Assembly: GCA_018898235.1 (NCBI GenBank) | Contig: JAHIJU010000018.1 | Coordinates: 1 to 14,848 of the forward strand | Length of the DNA: 14,848 nucleotides | Reading direction: 5' to 3' | DNA from: Actinomycetota bacterium | GTDB taxonomy: Bacteria; Actinomycetota; Actinomycetes; Actinomycetales; Cellulomonadaceae | Shown here: positions 13,283-14,848 of the stretch, piece by piece | Position numbering within the stretch: position 1 is the first letter of the stretch | Layout: every line of letters starts with the position of its first letter | Made by a program: the position numbers and the translations under genes | The notes under the pieces: model-generated | The model's database searches: none | Seen by the model: the letters and a program-made list of their open reading frames with translations, nothing else | Told to the model about the DNA's origin: nothing

Positions 13283-13609
13283 GTGCGGCCCACCATGCTG
13301 CTCGACCTTCCCACCACCGGTCTCGGCGCCCAGCGCCAGCTGGATCCCGATGGGCTCGACCAGCTCGTCGTCGATCGTGCGCCGTGCCGTTCTCACGACC
13401 CCGAGCTCTGGTTCGCCGAGCGCACCGCGCAGGTCGAGCAGGCGAAGGCCCTGTGCCGGCTCTGCCCGCTGATGGCGGACTGCCTCGCAGGTGCGATCGA
13501 CCGTGCCGAGCCGTGGGGCGTCTGGGGAGGTCAGGTCTTCGTCGGCGGCGTCGTCGTCGCGACGAAGCGCGGCCGCGGCCGTCCGCGCAAGGACGCGGCG
13601 GTCGCGTGA
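13283..13609 (+). CDS. whiB7: Transcriptional activator WhiB7
   Basis: A 108-residue iron-sulphur transcription factor that binds the primary sigma factor and activates intrinsic antibiotic-resistance genes, including its own. The four cluster cysteines are C35, C58, C61 and C67 in the WhiB pattern (C-x22-C-x2-C-x5-C). The G[VI]WGG turn is EPWGVWGG (76-83), and the C-terminal AT-hook RGRGRPRK (96-103) is the hallmark that separates WhiB7/WblC from other Wbl proteins. The GTG at 13283 has AGGAGG (13272-13277) 5 nt upstream; an ATG four codons in is less well placed. Expression is controlled by the autoregulated promoter near 12880 and by the leader attenuator. It lies downstream of uvrD2 in the same direction and converges on a ThiF-like gene. 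Confidence 0.96.
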   Translation: MRPTMLLDLPTTGLGAQRQLDPDGLDQLVVDRAPCRSHDPELWFAERTAQVEQAKALCRLCPLMADCLAGAIDRAEPWGVWGGQVFVGGVVVATKRGRGRPRKDAAVA

Positions 13610-13640
13610 CCCGGCCGGGGCCCCGCGCCCCGGCCGGGTC
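13608..13640. terminator. Strong terminator after whiB7
   Basis: Thirteen perfect pairs (13608-13620 with 13628-13640) enclose a 7-nt loop. The stem begins within the whiB7 stop codon and ends 15 nt before the stop of the converging gene. It lacks a U-run but is the strongest perfect hairpin in the window and would serve both strands. Confidence 0.75.
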
Positions 13641-13655
13641 ATCGTCCTCACGGAC

Positions 13656-14723
13656 TCACCCTGCGGCGTTCACGCCGCCCTCAGCTCCGGCGCAGGCCCG
13701 GGCGAAGGGCCACGGCGACGGCGGCGTACCACAGCCGCAGCCCGGGTGGGCGGGCCAGATGCGTTCGCGGGGAACCGCGTCGGGCAGCTGGACCTGCCAC
13801 GTCAGACCGGGTCGGGCGGGCTCACCGTCGAGCCGCCCGAGCACCATGGCGGCGCCCAGGTGCGCGGCGACCCCGGCGAGCACCGGCACATGGAGGTCCC
13901 CCGGTGCGTGCCTGCGCGCCACCGCGAGCTGATGGAGCAGCACCGGCCACAGCGGGTCCGCGTCGGCGCGGTGCAGGTCCAGGCAGCGCAGGCACGCACC
14001 GACCCCCGGCTCGACGAGCGGCCCGACCAGCACATCGGCCTCCCGCACCACGACCGACAGATGGGGCAGCCCGCAGGCGAGGAGGGTCGCGGCGCGCACC
14101 GGATCGGCCACCTCGGCCTCGACGAGGACCAGCACATCCGGGTCCTCGTGCGGGGTCAGGGCGCTCACGTGGGGAGCCACGTCGCGCAGGATGCGGGTGG
14201 CGACCTCCTGGCGCGCACCGCCCACATCGCTCCAGCGGTAGCCGGCCGGGCCGACGTCGTAGGACCGGACGGGGAGCGGGTCCTCGAGCCGCAGCGCACC
14301 GACGCCCGAGGCGGCGAGGGTGGCCGCCAGGGCGAGACCGGTGGGACCGAGCCCGATGACGCCGACCGAGGACCCCTGGCGCCGGTCCACGCGGCCGCGG
14401 CCGTCGCCGACCGGGTCGAGCAGGCTCCAGCTGATCGCATCGACCGCGCCGGCCGGTGGCGGCGGGCGGCGCGGACGTGCCGGGACCAGGGCACCGGCCT
14501 GCTCCAGCGCGTCGAGCAGCTCGTTCCAGCGGTGAGCGGCCACCCCTGGTGCTGCCTCGGGTGCGGGCGCACCGGGCGCCAGCGCGAGCAGGGCGGCGCG
14601 TTCACCCGGGGTCAGGTCGGGGACGCGGACGGCCCACCGCGGATCGCAGCCGAGCTGGACCCCGGCCTCGGCCAGGTCGAGGACGCGCAGACCTGCCCGT
14701 AGCTGCCGGGCCGGTCCACCCAT
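13656..14723 (-). CDS. ThiF/E1-like (TOMM cyclodehydratase N-domain-like) protein
   Basis: A 355-residue protein of the ThiF/E1-like superfamily, often annotated in Actinobacteria as a TOMM precursor leader-peptide-binding protein. The N-terminal part starts RAGLRVLDLAEAGVQLGCDPRW (9-30) and has a small helical domain to about 80. The Rossmann nucleotide-binding segment is VGVIGLGPTGLALAATLAAS (120-139). Structural zinc ligands are C244-x2-C247 and the C-terminal HPGCGCG (C329, C331). Compared with active E1 enzymes, the glycine loop is GLGPTG, the SNLNRQ-type arginine region is not recognisable and the DATDN aspartate is replaced (VLVEAEV), so adenylation is doubtful. No YcaO, dehydrogenase or precursor peptide is in the window. 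ATG 14723 is chosen because family similarity begins soon after it; GAGGGG and GGTGGGA upstream could bind the ribosome. Function unknown. Confidence 0.75.
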   Translation of the reverse strand: MGGPARQLRAGLRVLDLAEAGVQLGCDPRWAVRVPDLTPGERAALLALAPGAPAPEAAPGVAAHRWNELLDALEQAGALVPARPRRPPPPAGAVDAISWSLLDPVGDGRGRVDRRQGSSVGVIGLGPTGLALAATLAASGVGALRLEDPLPVRSYDVGPAGYRWSDVGGARQEVATRILRDVAPHVSALTPHEDPDVLVLVEAEVADPVRAATLLACGLPHLSVVVREADVLVGPLVEPGVGACLRCLDLHRADADPLWPVLLHQLAVARRHAPGDLHVPVLAGVAAHLGAAMVLGRLDGEPARPGLTWQVQLPDAVPRERIWPAHPGCGCGTPPSPWPFARACAGAEGGVNAAG

Positions 14724-14848
14724 GACGTCCCACCCCTCACGCGGGCCGACCGGGACCGGCCGGCGCCGCCACAGTGCCAGCGTGGGTGGCCGGACGGCGC
14801 CCGTCGTCCACAGCCGAACGTGCGCGGGGACGACGAAGGGGCACCGCC
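14724..14848. other. Right-edge DNA, no gene assigned
   Basis: On the minus strand the phase of the ThiF-like gene stays open to the window edge but contains no ATG, GTG or TTG. Another minus-strand phase closes with TGA at 14738-14736 and could be the 3' end of an upstream gene; its visible residues match nothing I recognise. No hairpin stands out. Confidence 0.3.

Noticed and set aside
1..14848. Mobile element, defence island or CRISPR
   Set aside because: No transposase, integrase, repeats or base-composition break; gene order is conserved with mycobacteria. The helicase-nucleases are AdnAB, a housekeeping repair complex.

Overview
The window is a stretch of high-GC actinobacterial chromosome. 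Third codon positions are nearly all G or C, GTG starts are common, and the gene content (WhiB7, mycoredoxin, AdnA/AdnB, UvrD2, DUF3107) is confined to or typical of Actinobacteria. The order ferritin-like / DUF3107 / TetR / adnA-adnB / nudC / mrx1 / uvrD2 / whiB7 matches the Mycobacterium tuberculosis Rv3210c-Rv3197A neighbourhood. The divergence in sequence and in the interspersed genes suggests a non-mycobacterial lineage, possibly a Micrococcales such as a Cellulomonadaceae; that placement is inference. I see no tRNA, rRNA, CRISPR, insertion sequence or phage gene: this is a conserved chromosomal segment, not an island.

Layout. 136-861 (+) encodes a ferritin-like-fold protein of the MiaE_2 type, converging through strong hairpins on a small DUF3107 protein (947-1171, -). 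Upstream of that on the same strand is a TetR regulator (1296-1937, -). A 61-bp divergent gap leads to adnA (1999-5184, +) and adnB (5181-8462, +), which overlap by ATGA and encode the two subunits of a RecBCD/AddAB-like motor-nuclease for double-strand-break resection. Converging on adnB is an APH-fold phosphotransferase-like protein with altered kinase motifs (8472-9416, -). It diverges from nudC (9505-10512, +), a Nudix NADH pyrophosphatase / NAD-cap hydrolase. nudC converges on mrx1, mycoredoxin (10525-10788, -), which diverges from uvrD2 (10870-12849, +), an SF1 helicase with a C-terminal HRDC domain. Then comes the 433-bp whiB7 leader (promoter with an AT island, 55-codon upstream ORF, mutually exclusive hairpins, intrinsic terminator) followed by whiB7 (13283-13609, +). 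A ThiF/E1-like protein (13656-14723, -) converges on it, and the last 125 bases hold no gene I can call.

Shared themes are DNA break repair (AdnAB, UvrD2), redox and nucleotide housekeeping (Mrx1, NudC) and inducible antibiotic resistance (WhiB7). Four genes (ferritin-like, tetR, phosphotransferase, nudC) carry a TANNNT hexamer exactly 6 nt before the start codon, implying leaderless mRNAs; mrx1, DUF3107, the uORF and whiB7 instead have strong Shine-Dalgarno sequences.

The most notable points are the whiB7 leader, which reads as a chained attenuator; a UvrD2 that has lost the tetracysteine module of its mycobacterial counterpart; a phosphotransferase lacking two metal-binding residues; and a ferritin-like protein that seems to lack its usual metal ligands.
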